A DNA stretch of 64,000 bases. Source: Microcystis panniformis FACHB-1757. GTDB lineage: Bacteria > Cyanobacteriota > Cyanobacteriia > Cyanobacteriales > Microcystaceae. This document shows positions 25,730-34,759 of this stretch, piece after piece. The stretch spans positions 1,302,001-1,366,000 of the forward strand of contig NZ_CP011339.1 of NCBI RefSeq assembly GCF_001264245.1, in the 5' to 3' direction. Made by a program: the position numbers and the translations under genes. The stretch's first letter is position 1, and the number at the start of each line of letters is the position of its first letter. A model generated the notes under the pieces. The model saw only the letters and a list, made by a program, of their open reading frames with translations. It ran no database searches and was not told the DNA's origin.

Positions 25730-26812
25730 TCAATCCCCTAGACAAATACCCAAACCCCTGGCGGTTTTGACTAAAGTTTCTTCGAGATCGACGATGCGAT
25801 AGGTTTTAATCGCCTCCTCAATGGGAACACTGACCACTTGCCGATTTTGCCAGGCCACCATGCGATCGAATTCTTCCCGGGCGATCAGATCCACGGCCGC
25901 CACGCCAAAAGCCGCCCCCAGTAGGCGATCCATTGGAGAAGGAATGCCCCCCCGTTGAATGTGGCCCAGGAAAGTCACTCTCGTTTCGGCCCCGGTTTCC
26001 CTGGCAACTTCTTCGGCTAAATAGCGACCGATACCCCCGAGACGATCTTCTCCTAGGGCTTTCTTTTGCACTAGGCGATCGCCAGTTTCGGTACGCACAG
26101 CCTCGGAGACAATAATCAGAGAAAACTGTTTATCCATACGCTGCCGCTGCCGGATCTTCTCGCAGACCTTCTCTAATCGGTAGGGAATTTCGGGAATGAG
26201 AATGATATCGGCCCCTCCCGCAATACCGGCAGCCAGGGCGATATGGCCAGCATCTCTACCCATAACTTCTAGAATCATCACCCGGTTATGACTAGCGGCG
26301 GTAAAATGGAGGCGATCGAGGGCTTCTGTGGCGATATTAGTAGCTGTATCGAAGCCGATGGAGACTTCTGTAGCTCCCACATCATTATCGATGGTTTTGG
26401 GAATACCAATCAGATTAATGCCTCCCTGTTGGGCAATACGGCGCAAAATCGCCAGACTACCATCGCCACCGATGCCGATCAGGGCATCCAGTCCCAGACT
26501 ATGATAGCCGTCGATGATGTCCTGAGAGCGATCGATCAGGGTTCCATCTGGCATCGGGAAAGCGAAGGGATCCCCCTTATTGGTAGTACCGAGAATTGTT
26601 CCTCCCATCACTAACAGGCGATCGACTCCTTCAATATCAAAGATCGTGGTTTTGGGGGGACGGTTAATTAATCCGTTAGTTGCTTCTCGAATACCCACCA
26701 CTTCCCAGCCATAATTGCCAGTGGCATGGTGGACAACGGCACGAATGGCGGCATTTAAACCCGCACAGTCGCCACCACTGGTGAGAAGTCCAATTCGTTT
26801 TTTTTCACCCAT
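25730..26812 (-). CDS. pfkA: 6-phosphofructokinase (ATP-dependent type)
   Basis: A 360-residue enzyme phosphorylating fructose 6-phosphate in glycolysis. GGDCAGLNAAIRAVV is the N-terminal ATP-binding loop, GIGGDGSL the second (GGDGS supports ATP rather than PPi), PKTIDNDV the catalytic segment with the Asp base, and LGHIQRGG the allosteric/active-site loop. Length is typical for group I cyanobacterial enzymes. A sigma-70-type promoter lies at 26974-27026, leaving a leader of about 170 nt. The next gene upstream, gltX, is on the same strand 258 bp away. Confidence 0.96.
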   Translation of the reverse strand: MGEKKRIGLLTSGGDCAGLNAAIRAVVHHATGNYGWEVVGIREATNGLINRPPKTTIFDIEGVDRLLVMGGTILGTTNKGDPFAFPMPDGTLIDRSQDIIDGYHSLGLDALIGIGGDGSLAILRRIAQQGGINLIGIPKTIDNDVGATEVSIGFDTATNIATEALDRLHFTAASHNRVMILEVMGRDAGHIALAAGIAGGADIILIPEIPYRLEKVCEKIRQRQRMDKQFSLIIVSEAVRTETGDRLVQKKALGEDRLGGIGRYLAEEVARETGAETRVTFLGHIQRGGIPSPMDRLLGAAFGVAAVDLIAREEFDRMVAWQNRQVVSVPIEEAIKTYRIVDLEETLVKTARGLGICLGD

Positions 26813-26973
26813 AGCTTTAGCTTTTTGTCAGGAGATTAACAAATCTATATTTAGGGAAAAGTTGCGGATAATGCCTAAAAATTAAGAAAGTTTCTAGATC
26901 GTCCCTGACAGCTAGGGGAAAAATCCGCCCTCATCCCCTCAGTAATCGATCACGAGCAGGGTATGCAGGGCGA

Positions 26974-27026
26974 CACGGATTTCCATTATACTAGAAAGTA
27001 TATAGCAATTTTAGGGCATTTGTCAA
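26974..27026 (-). promoter_or_regulatory. sigma-70-type promoter upstream of pfkA
   Basis: On the minus strand TTGACA (27026-27021) is followed after 18 bp by TATACT (27002-26997), with a second -10-like TATAAT just downstream. The block TTGACAAATG...TTGCT.TATACTTT...TATAATGG.AATCCGTG is nearly the same as at 13009-13059. Confidence 0.7.
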
Positions 27027-27070
27027 CCCTAATATACGAGAAATTTTCTGATAACTGATAGCCAATCAAT

Positions 27071-28513
27071 TTAACTATTTACTGCTTGCTGAAGACGGGA
27101 TAGATCCCAACCTTTTTGATTAAGAAGTAGCCAAGACTGCATTAAATCCGGACCATGTAACTCCCCCATCAAAGCGGCGCGTAGAGACTTCATCACTAGA
27201 CCTTTTTTCACCCGATGGGCTTTAGTTGTTGTCTCCACAATACCCTTAGCAACTTCTCCAGTCAAATCGGGACTAATAGCGGCGAGAATATCCTTGATAA
27301 TATCCTTAACTCCCTCTAATTGTAATTGACTCAAAGCCTCCTGATTATAATTAGCCAGAGGGGTTAAAAGTAAGCGACTTTCAGCCACAGCATCGCTTAA
27401 ACGAGTTAAACTCGGACCGATGAGAGTAGCCAAACCGACCAACCAAGCTCGATCGGTTTCAGCATCAAAACTATACCCCGCTTCTTGCCAGTAGGGAAGG
27501 AGTAAAGGCACTAATTCCTCACCGGTTAAACGATGGAGATATTGACTATTAATCCAATCCAATTTCGTCCAGTCAAATTTTGCCCCTGCTTTATTTACCC
27601 GTTCTAAACTAAACACTTCAGCGGCCGTTTCAAGGGTAAAAATTTCTTCAGTGGAATCGGGAGGAGTCCAACCGAGGAGAGTCATGTAATTAACCAAAGC
27701 TTGCGGCAAAAAACCCAGTTTTCGGAAATCATCGATCGAAGTAACTCCATCCCGTTTAGATAACTTGCGACCCTCCTGATTTAAGATCAAAGGAGTGTGG
27801 GCAAACTCTGGCACTTTTGCCCCTAAAGCTTCGTATAAAAGAATTTGTTTAGCGGTATTAGCGATGTGATCTTCCCCACGAATAACATGGGTAATTTCCA
27901 TCTCAATATCATCAACAACTACCGCTAAATTATAGAGAGGCTGACCGAAGTTTTCCTCGGCATTTTCCGAGGTACGAGCGATCACCATATCCCCCCCTAA
28001 ATCACTACCTTTCCAGATAACTTTTTCCCGGATTAAATCCTGCCAAATAATTTCTCGATCGTCATCAATAATAAAACGAATTACTGCTTTTCTCCCCCCT
28101 TGCTCGAATTGCGCTTGTTGTTCGGGGGTGAGATAACGATGACGATTATCGTAACGGGGGGCAAGATTGCGGGCTTTTTGTTCTTCCCGCATTTTTTCCA
28201 ATTCTTCCGGGGTACAATAACAACGATAGGCTAAACCTCGATCGAGCAGGGTTTGAATAGCCTGACGATAATAATTAAGGCGTTGAGTTTGAAAAAAAGG
28301 ACCTTCATCCCAATTCAGTCCTAACCATTGTAGGCCCGCTTGAATATTTTCCGTATATTCTGGTCGAGAACGTTCTAAATCTGTATCTTCCACGCGCAAG
28401 ATAAATTTACCCCGGTGATGATGGGCAAAAAGCCAGTTAAACACGGCTGTGCGTGCTGTTCCAATGTGTAAATTTCCCGTGGGACTGGGGGCAATACGAA
28501 CTCTCACTGTCAC
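27071..28513 (-). CDS. gltX: glutamyl-tRNA synthetase
   Basis: A 480-residue class I aminoacyl-tRNA synthetase. The HIGH motif is HIGT in APSPTGNLHIGTARTAVF, and the KMSKS equivalent is KLSKRDG near residue 252. The catalytic domain spans about 1-320 and the anticodon-binding helical domain follows. In cyanobacteria a single non-discriminating GltX usually charges both tRNA-Glu and tRNA-Gln and also feeds tetrapyrrole synthesis. Length is normal. It starts with ATG at 28513. Confidence 0.97.
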   Translation of the reverse strand: MTVRVRIAPSPTGNLHIGTARTAVFNWLFAHHHRGKFILRVEDTDLERSRPEYTENIQAGLQWLGLNWDEGPFFQTQRLNYYRQAIQTLLDRGLAYRCYCTPEELEKMREEQKARNLAPRYDNRHRYLTPEQQAQFEQGGRKAVIRFIIDDDREIIWQDLIREKVIWKGSDLGGDMVIARTSENAEENFGQPLYNLAVVVDDIEMEITHVIRGEDHIANTAKQILLYEALGAKVPEFAHTPLILNQEGRKLSKRDGVTSIDDFRKLGFLPQALVNYMTLLGWTPPDSTEEIFTLETAAEVFSLERVNKAGAKFDWTKLDWINSQYLHRLTGEELVPLLLPYWQEAGYSFDAETDRAWLVGLATLIGPSLTRLSDAVAESRLLLTPLANYNQEALSQLQLEGVKDIIKDILAAISPDLTGEVAKGIVETTTKAHRVKKGLVMKSLRAALMGELHGPDLMQSWLLLNQKGWDLSRLQQAVNS

Positions 28514-28793
28514 GATCTAACTCCTAGGTTTTTTGCGGCAACGATATCCCATATTATTGCAAATTCTCCTAGGCAAACTCTCGAAATTAAGAAAATTAAG
28601 GTTCTTCGTTACTTGGTATGGTTCGATAGGGGGGCATAAATCGACTAAATCCTTATCTGGCAAGAGATTTAATTGATTAGTTCGCTCTAGACAAAAAACA
28701 ATTAACAAAAATCGCTAAATGCCTTTCTATATAAGGGTTCCATCCCTTATAAACCCTGTCGATTGCATAACACAAACCGAAGAGCCAAAATTA

Positions 28794-28911
28794 AGTGGGT
28801 GGGTGCAATTAAATATAAGATGAACGTAGGTTGGGTTGAAGCATGAAACCCAACTCCCGCATGGGTTACGCTACCGCTAACCCATCCTACAAATAATTGT
28901 GCCTCCCTACT
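28794..28911. repeat. MITE family A, copy 2 (118 bp)
   Basis: Same length and orientation as copy 1, with TA at 28792-28793 and 28912-28913. It lies in the gltX-ndhN gap (28514-29029), which holds no other recognisable feature; a 63-codon reverse frame at 28517-28708 shows no family similarity. Confidence 0.85.
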
Positions 28912-29029
28912 TAAATAAATAGCTACCAAGGGTGAGAAAGGAACAACAAACTCTCAAGAATTGAAGTTTCCCTCTCCGGGGAGAGGGGTTGAGGGGGATA
29001 TCTTTCAGTACCCGTGTTATTTGGGAAAT

Positions 29030-29506
29030 TTAGGCAGCGACTAAAGATTTGCTCAAAGGTTGCCAACGGAAATATCTTTCCCCACCCAATTCGAGGACAA
29101 ATTTTAACCGGGGTTCCTGTTGACTAAGATTAATTAAGTATTGTTTTTCTTGCGAGGATAAAACAAAACTTTCAATAATCCAAATCACTAAACCCTTGGA
29201 TTTGGGGGGTAAATTTTCTAATTGATAGGTAGCAATGGGAGGAATAAAATAAACCGGTCCCACGGCTGCTTCCCGACCAATATTTTTTTTACCTAAATGG
29301 GGGGGACGGACTCCATGAATGCCGGTCAGATAGGCACTTAAATCCCCTAGACCTCTAGCGGTGATATGCAGGACATTGTAACCAGTGGCCCGTAAACGTC
29401 TTTGATAGCGTCCCTCGTAACCCCCTTCTAAGGGTGCGTAAACCCCTAAAGCACCGTATTGTTCCAGATCGCGAATAAATGGTTTTCCTGTGGTCAGTAG
29501 TGCCAT
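29030..29506 (-). CDS. ndhN: NAD(P)H-quinone oxidoreductase subunit N
   Basis: The product is 158 residues with the start at ATG 29506 (MALLTTGKPFIRDLEQYGAL); a longer frame to 29605 adds 33 residues without family similarity. Family segments are YAPLEGGYEGRYQRRLR, GVRPPHLGKK and the C-terminal GGERYFRWQPL. NdhN is a peripheral, cytosol-facing subunit specific to photosynthetic NDH-1, which runs cyclic electron flow and respiration at the thylakoid. A divergent small membrane-protein gene begins 126 bp away. Confidence 0.93.
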   Translation of the reverse strand: MALLTTGKPFIRDLEQYGALGVYAPLEGGYEGRYQRRLRATGYNVLHITARGLGDLSAYLTGIHGVRPPHLGKKNIGREAAVGPVYFIPPIATYQLENLPPKSKGLVIWIIESFVLSSQEKQYLINLSQQEPRLKFVLELGGERYFRWQPLSKSLVAA

Positions 29507-29631
29507 AGTTAGTAAAAAAATCTTTTTCCCTATAATCGCACGTTTTGTTAAGTTGTGGGTCAGGTGAACAGAGAAAGACTTAAGATCAAAGGTAGAGAGG
29601 GACAATCGCTACTCTCTCCCGAGGAGGCAAT

Positions 29632-29745
29632 ATGTTTCACGATCTCCTTTATCCCAACGGACTGCTTTATATCCTGATTAAACTAACTGTTTTAGCTTTA
29701 GCAGTCTTGCTCTGGTTTATGGTCGTTTCGGCCCCAGCTGTTTGA
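29632..29745 (+). CDS. 37-residue single-helix membrane protein
   Basis: A short frame preceded by a strong Shine-Dalgarno site (GAGGAGG, 6 bases before ATG). The product has an N-terminal MFHDLLYPNGLL, one transmembrane helix (LIKLTVLALAVLLWFMVV) and ends SAPAV. Small hydrophobic subunits of this kind occur in NDH-1 (NdhP, NdhQ), photosystems and cytochrome b6f. Its place next to ndhN suggests an NDH-1 link, but I cannot assign it from memory of the sequences. Confidence 0.65.
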   Translation: MFHDLLYPNGLLYILIKLTVLALAVLLWFMVVSAPAV

Positions 29746-29798
29746 AAAAACACTGCTCTTGTACAATTAGCGTTCTATGCAATGGCTAAATTTTGTCG

Positions 29799-30668
29799 AT
29801 GACTCCTGTTAAATTGCCGATCGATCCTTTTCTGAAACCCAACCTAACCACTAAACTCCTAGGGGTTGCGTTGGTATTGACAATTATTTTTATCCTGATT
29901 GCCCTGTTTTCGCCCCTTCTGCAAGCGATCGGCATGATTCAGGATCCAACCGACATTTTAAGCAATTATCCCCTACAAGCCCCCAGTTCCGCCCATTGGT
30001 TCGGGACGAATGTGCGCGGTTATGATGTCTTTTCCCGCACCCTATTCGGGGCGCGAGCGGCCTTGTCCGTGGTATTTTTGGCCACAGGATTATCTTTAGT
30101 CATCGGGGTTCCTTTGGGGTTAATTAGCGGTTATTTGGGGGGTAAGATCGATCGCGTTCTCCTCTTTCTCATGGATACCCTCTACACCTTGCCGGGGTTG
30201 TTATTATCGGTGGCTCTCGCTTTCGTTTTGGGTCGTGGTATCGTCAATGTAGCGATCGCTGTTAGCATTGCCTATATTCCCCAATATTTTCGCGTGGTCA
30301 GAAATCAAACCGCCAGCGTTAAAAATGAGTTATTTATCGAAGCGGCACGAGCGATCGGTGCCAGTCCTAGCCGGATATTATCAAAATATCTTTTCTTTAA
30401 TGTCGTCCAGAGTGTCCCGGTTCTTTTTACCCTCAACGCAGCAGATGCGATCCTTGTTTTAGGCGGTTTAGGCTTTTTAGGCTTAGGATTACCGGAAGAA
30501 GTGCCGGAATGGGGTCATGATCTCAAGGAAGCTTTGGCGGATTTATCTACAGGTATCTGGTGGACCACTTTATTCCCCGGATTAGCAATGACCACGATGG
30601 TGGTGGGTTTATCCCTCTTGGGGGAGGGGTTAAGTGAAATTTTCAACCCCCTGAGTCGTAAACGCTAA
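29799..30668 (+). CDS. peptide/nickel-type ABC transporter permease (DppC/OppC family)
   Basis: The ATG at 29799 is chosen over TTG at 29793; 289 residues. The first membrane segment is LLGVALVLTIIFILIALFSP, followed by the family signature HWFGTNVRGYDVFSRTLFGA and four or five further helices. The EAA loop reads EAARAIGASPSRILSKYLFF and contacts the ATPase. The end (WTTLFPGLAMTTMVVGLSLL) is typical of OppC/DppC. Partner permease, binding protein and ATPases are not in the window, which is usual in cyanobacteria. The substrate is unknown. Confidence 0.9.
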   Translation: MTPVKLPIDPFLKPNLTTKLLGVALVLTIIFILIALFSPLLQAIGMIQDPTDILSNYPLQAPSSAHWFGTNVRGYDVFSRTLFGARAALSVVFLATGLSLVIGVPLGLISGYLGGKIDRVLLFLMDTLYTLPGLLLSVALAFVLGRGIVNVAIAVSIAYIPQYFRVVRNQTASVKNELFIEAARAIGASPSRILSKYLFFNVVQSVPVLFTLNAADAILVLGGLGFLGLGLPEEVPEWGHDLKEALADLSTGIWWTTLFPGLAMTTMVVGLSLLGEGLSEIFNPLSRKR

Positions 30669-30717
30669 AAGCGCGGGCCAGAGTTCGAGAGAAATCATCT
30701 GAGGAACTTCCACACCC

Positions 30718-31386
30718 TCAGCCTCTCTGTCCAGTAACAATGTAGGATACCCTTTGGGCGATATTGGTGGCGTGATCGGCCATACGTTCCAGATGACGGA
30801 TTAGTAAAGCCATCAGCAGGATTGGTTCCACCACACCCTTAATATCTCTTTGATGGGCGAGAGTGTGATAGAGATAATCATAGGCTCGATCGACCGTATT
30901 ATCTAGTTCTTTGACCTTTGGACCGGCTTCTTGATCGAGGTCAGCCAGAGCAACAAGGCTCGTGGCTAACATATACTGAGCATGGTGGGACATGGCCTCG
31001 ATCTCACTCATACAATCGTGGGGAGTGTAGGCGAATAATTTGAGAGCTATTTCCGCCAAATCCTTGGCATAATCGCCGATACGTTCCAAATCGCGCACTA
31101 ATTGCATAAAAGCACTTAAAAGCCGCAAATCTTGGGCTACGGGAGCCTGTAGAGTCATGAGAGTGGCACAATCTAACTCGATTTGACGGTAGTAGCGATC
31201 GATTTCCTTGTCAAGGGGGGGGATTTTTTTCGCCATTTCCAAATCCCTAGCAAAAAGGGATTGATGGCTAAGACGAAAGGATTCTTCGACCAAGGTTCCC
31301 ATTCTCAGCACATCCTGTTCCAATCGCTGGAGAGAACGAGCGAAATAGGTGCGATCGGGATGATTGGTTTCTTTGGATAGGCTCAC
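30718..31386 (-). CDS. phoU: phosphate signalling protein PhoU
   Basis: A 222-residue two-bundle PhoU protein. Both bundles show the metal-binding pattern ((E/D)RIGDYAKDLAEIA at about 97-110 and ERMADHATNIAQRV at about 196-209). PhoU (SphU in cyanobacteria) keeps the SphS kinase inactive under phosphate-replete conditions. The gene follows sphS on the same strand, separated by a 376-bp repeat-filled spacer. Length is normal. Confidence 0.94.
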   Translation of the reverse strand: MSLSKETNHPDRTYFARSLQRLEQDVLRMGTLVEESFRLSHQSLFARDLEMAKKIPPLDKEIDRYYRQIELDCATLMTLQAPVAQDLRLLSAFMQLVRDLERIGDYAKDLAEIALKLFAYTPHDCMSEIEAMSHHAQYMLATSLVALADLDQEAGPKVKELDNTVDRAYDYLYHTLAHQRDIKGVVEPILLMALLIRHLERMADHATNIAQRVSYIVTGQRG

Positions 31387-31490
31387 GGTCGGATTCGCTT
31401 AACATAAAACTACTCTTTCTCTACAGTCATAACAAGAAAATTTTCGATTTTGTACAGTTGTCTAGAGAACTTGACAGATTTTTTTCTCTA

Positions 31491-31760
31491 GGGGGAATGG
31501 GGAAATGGGGGAATGGGGGAATGGGGAAATGGGGAAATGGGGAAATGGGGGAATGGGGAAATGGGGAAATGGGGGAATGGGGAAATGGGGGAATGGGGAA
31601 ATGGGGAAATGGGGAAATGGGGAAATGGGGAAATTCAACTAAAACCCTAAAACCCCAACACCCTAAAACCCCAACACCCTAAAACCCTAAAACCCTAAAA
31701 CCCCAACACCCTAAAACCCTAAAACCCTAAAACCCCAACACCCCACTTCCCCAATTCATA
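31491..31760. repeat. GGGGAAAT/GGGGGAAT and CCCTAAAA tandem repeats
   Basis: The spacer between sphS and phoU holds about 140 bp of 8- and 9-bp units (GGGGAAAT, GGGGGAAT), then about 120 bp of CCCTAAAA/CCCCAACA units, then ATTCATA repeats into the sphS end. Reading frames here are artefacts. The array sits inside what would be the phosphate-sensing operon. Confidence 0.92.
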
Positions 31761-31762
31761 AT

Positions 31763-33082
31763 TCATAATTCATAATTCATAATTCCCACCTCCTTTTTTT
31801 GACGGGGGAGAGTGACTTGTAGGCGAGCGCCGCCGGTGTTAGGATCATTTTGAGCGACGATCGAACCGCCATGGGCTTGAATAATCTCTTTGGCAATCGA
31901 TAAACCTAAACCGGTACTATAATCCCTTGTGCTTTGTTTTTGACGGGTGCGGGAAGGATCACCGCGAAAGAGGCGATCAAAAACGTAGGGTAGATCCGCT
32001 TCGTTAAATCCCTTCCCGTTGTCGATAACGTCAATTTTTAGCCATTTTTCCCCGATAGTATCGGATATTTCTCGAATTTCTAGGCGAATTTTCCCCTGAT
32101 CGGGACTATACTTAATGGCATTATCAAAGAGATTTAGGAAAACTTGCAGCAGACGAGAACGATCAACTTCTACCGTCCAATCCACCGGAGAGGAATAATC
32201 TAAGCTAATCTGTTTTTGGGCGGCTATTGGGGTGACAGTTTGCCAAGCGGCGCGGATTAGATCCTGTAGATTGATCATCTGGTATTGTAAAGATCGCCCC
32301 GCATCCGCTTGTAATTCACTGATTTCTAGCCAATCGCACACTAATTGGCTCAAACGCTCCACTTCTTTCGCCATTTGTTCTAACCAGCGTCTTTCGGGAG
32401 CTTGGAGGCGTTTTTGTAAAGCTTCGGTAAGGAGAGAAATGGAGGTTAAGGGAGTGCGTAACTCGTGAGTTAAGTCAGAGAAAGCTCGCTCGCGATTTTG
32501 CGATAATTCCACTAAAGGCTGTCTATTTTCGATAAATACAGCGATTTCACCTTCTGGCAAGGGATAACCGTAACCCTTCAAGGCAATCGATTTAGGAGCA
32601 ATCACTTGGCGATCGCTGATAGGGGTGATAGGATAATTAGTCGGGTAAAAAGTCCAAGTTTGCACCTGTGGACTCTGTTTTTGGCGAGTTTCTTGAATTA
32701 ATTGATCTAATTCGTAGGAGCGCACCAATTCCAGCAGCAGACGTACCTGATCTGGCTGCCAGCGATCGAGTTTTAAGAGGGTTATTGCCTGTTGATTACA
32801 CCAGAGCAGTTGATTATCGGCATCTATATGAAGATAGGCGATCGGCGCTAGTTCTAGCAAGGATTTCTGAATTTCTAAGCTCTTTTCTCGCTCTTGCAGA
32901 CTTTGGGAGAGAAACTGTAATTCTCGACGTACCAGGGAGGTAACGGGAAAAGAGGCCGATAAATCCACCGAATCCGAGAGAGCGATTAGATTTCGCTTTA
33001 ACTCCCCATTTAAGCGTGAGACTTGCCAATAACAAATACTCAAACCTAAAACTACTCCGAAAATAAAAGCGAAAATAGTCAT
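31763..33082 (-). CDS. sphS: phosphate-sensing histidine kinase SphS (PhoR type)
   Basis: A 439-residue membrane-associated kinase. Residues about 4-22 are one transmembrane segment (FAFIFGVVLGLSICYWQV), then a linker, a PAS domain (about 75-190), the H-box FSDLTHELRTPLTSI (His near 213), and an ATPase domain with DNAIKYSP, DNGKGF and GLGLSIAKEI. It phosphorylates SphR at low phosphate. The last residues (KEVGIMNYEL) are read from repeat sequence, so the C-terminus may be slightly extended. The gene follows sphR with a 47-bp gap. Confidence 0.9.
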   Translation of the reverse strand: MTIFAFIFGVVLGLSICYWQVSRLNGELKRNLIALSDSVDLSASFPVTSLVRRELQFLSQSLQEREKSLEIQKSLLELAPIAYLHIDADNQLLWCNQQAITLLKLDRWQPDQVRLLLELVRSYELDQLIQETRQKQSPQVQTWTFYPTNYPITPISDRQVIAPKSIALKGYGYPLPEGEIAVFIENRQPLVELSQNRERAFSDLTHELRTPLTSISLLTEALQKRLQAPERRWLEQMAKEVERLSQLVCDWLEISELQADAGRSLQYQMINLQDLIRAAWQTVTPIAAQKQISLDYSSPVDWTVEVDRSRLLQVFLNLFDNAIKYSPDQGKIRLEIREISDTIGEKWLKIDVIDNGKGFNEADLPYVFDRLFRGDPSRTRQKQSTRDYSTGLGLSIAKEIIQAHGGSIVAQNDPNTGGARLQVTLPRQKKEVGIMNYEL

Positions 33083-33129
33083 TATCCCAGAAAGCGGCGA
33101 TCGCTAAATTTGAAAATATAATCGCTCAC

Positions 33130-33882
33130 CTAGCCAAAACGATAACCGAAACCGCGTACAGTAATTAGGTATTCCGGTTGACTGGGATCGATTTCCAGTT
33201 TTTCGCGTAACCAGCGAATGTGAACATCGACGGTTTTGGTGTCTCCTAAAAAATCTGGTCCCCAAATTTGTTCAATTAACTGCTCTCTTGACCAAACTCG
33301 GCGCGGATAACTCATAAATAGGTCGAGGAGACGGAATTCTTTAGGAGAAAGGTTAATTTCTTCATCTCGCACCGTCACCCGACATTCTTGGGTATAGAGA
33401 AAAACATCGCGGAATTTTCGCACGGGAGCAGCAGCAAGGGAAGTAAATCCTTGACGACGAATCAGAGCGCGACAACGAGCGACTAATTCTCGCATACTAA
33501 AGGGTTTAGTCAGATAATCATCGGCACCTACTTCTAAACCCAAAACTCGATCGGTTTCGCTGGCCTTAGCACTTAAGATTAAAATCGGGATAATATTGCC
33601 GTGATAGCGCAACAGACGACAGATATCAAGACCGTTGATTTGGGGTAGCATTAAATCCAAAACGACCAAATCAAAACGAGACTCACCGTGATTAGATTCT
33701 TGACTTTGCAGTAATTCTAGAGCAGCGCGACCATCACTAACACCGAGCGCCTCATAACCTTCTTCTTCCAAAGCCAAAATAATCATATCCCGAATCACTT
33801 CTTCGTCTTCGACGATTAAAATCCGATGATTGGGAACGAAATCCGTACTCGCCGACAAGGGGGGGGTGTCAAGGGTTAACAT
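33130..33882 (-). CDS. sphR: phosphate regulon response regulator SphR (PhoB type)
   Basis: A 250-residue OmpR/PhoB-family regulator. The receiver domain (about 20-140) has the acidic pair EDEE, phospho-acceptor Asp in VVLDLMLPQ, Thr/Ser in LSAKA and Lys in LTKPF. The winged-helix domain has KEFRLLDLFMSYPRRVWSRE and KTVDVHIRWLREKLE. It activates phosphatase and phosphate-transport genes. It is first in the sphR-sphS-phoU order. Assignment rests on the neighbouring kinase and phoU. Confidence 0.92.
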   Translation of the reverse strand: MLTLDTPPLSASTDFVPNHRILIVEDEEVIRDMIILALEEEGYEALGVSDGRAALELLQSQESNHGESRFDLVVLDLMLPQINGLDICRLLRYHGNIIPILILSAKASETDRVLGLEVGADDYLTKPFSMRELVARCRALIRRQGFTSLAAAPVRKFRDVFLYTQECRVTVRDEEINLSPKEFRLLDLFMSYPRRVWSREQLIEQIWGPDFLGDTKTVDVHIRWLREKLEIDPSQPEYLITVRGFGYRFG

Positions 33883-33951
33883 AAAAATACTTGATTATTC
33901 GTCCTAATTTTATCTCAATTGGTCAACCTGCACTCGGGGGGGTAGAGCCGA

Positions 33952-34719
33952 ATGTTATTACAGTTATCCACCTGGTTAGAGGTGGAATCCTATCTAGAAC
34001 AATCTCAGGGAATTATTATTCCTATTGGTTCCACGGAACAACACGGGCCGACGGGACTTATTGGTACAGATGCTCTATGTGCTGAGGCGATCGCTAAAGG
34101 AGTGGGGAAACAGGTACGAGCAATGGTAGCACCCACCTTAAATGTCGGTATGGCCCTACATCACACGGCTTTCCCGGGTACAATTAGTCTTCGTCCTAGC
34201 ACTTTGATTCAAGTCATCCTCGACTATGTGACTTGTTTAGCTAGAGCCGGTTTTCGTCAATTTTTCTTTATTAATGGTCACGGGGGCAATATTGCCACCC
34301 TAAAGGCCGCTTTTTCGGAAACCTATTATCATTTGGATTCCCTTAATTTGCCTAACACAAACGAGGTTAAATGTCAAGTGGCCAATTGGTTTATGGTGCG
34401 AGAAGTTTATCTTTTAGCCAAAGAATTATATGGAGAGCAGGAGGGTTCCCACGCTACACCGAGCGAAGTGGCATTAACTCAGTATCTTTACCCTGAAAGC
34501 CGTAAAAATGCCTTTTTATCGGAAAAAGTGGCTTCTGGTCATGGTATTTACGGTGCGGCTAATTTTCGCCAAAATTACCCCGATGGTCGTATGGGTTCCA
34601 ATCCTGCTTTAGCGACTCCCGAACACGGTCAGAGATTCTATGAATTAGCGGTGAAAGAATTGAGTAATACTTATCTAGAATGGCTCTCTTGTCCTGTGTC
34701 TGAGTTGATTAGTAACTAA
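33952..34719 (+). CDS. creatininase-family amidohydrolase
   Basis: A 255-residue metal hydrolase of the creatininase/MftE superfamily. Metal ligands are visible in PIGSTEQHGP (Glu, His), an Asp in LIGTDA, His in NGHGGN and Glu in SEVALTQY. Members cleave cyclic amides or formamides such as creatinine or FAPy; cyanobacterial copies are not characterised. It starts at ATG 33952 and is divergent from sphR with a 69-bp gap that may hold both promoters. Length fits the family. Confidence 0.87.
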   Translation: MLLQLSTWLEVESYLEQSQGIIIPIGSTEQHGPTGLIGTDALCAEAIAKGVGKQVRAMVAPTLNVGMALHHTAFPGTISLRPSTLIQVILDYVTCLARAGFRQFFFINGHGGNIATLKAAFSETYYHLDSLNLPNTNEVKCQVANWFMVREVYLLAKELYGEQEGSHATPSEVALTQYLYPESRKNAFLSEKVASGHGIYGAANFRQNYPDGRMGSNPALATPEHGQRFYELAVKELSNTYLEWLSCPVSELISN

Positions 34720-34759
34720 GCCACCGAGACCCGGAATAATTTAACTGTAACCCTAAGTA

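Noticed and set aside
28517..28708. 63-codon reverse frame upstream of gltX
   Set aside because: No start signal and no family character.
31458..31682. 74-codon frame with GNGGMGKW repeats
   Set aside because: Read from G-rich tandem repeats; no start signal or family.
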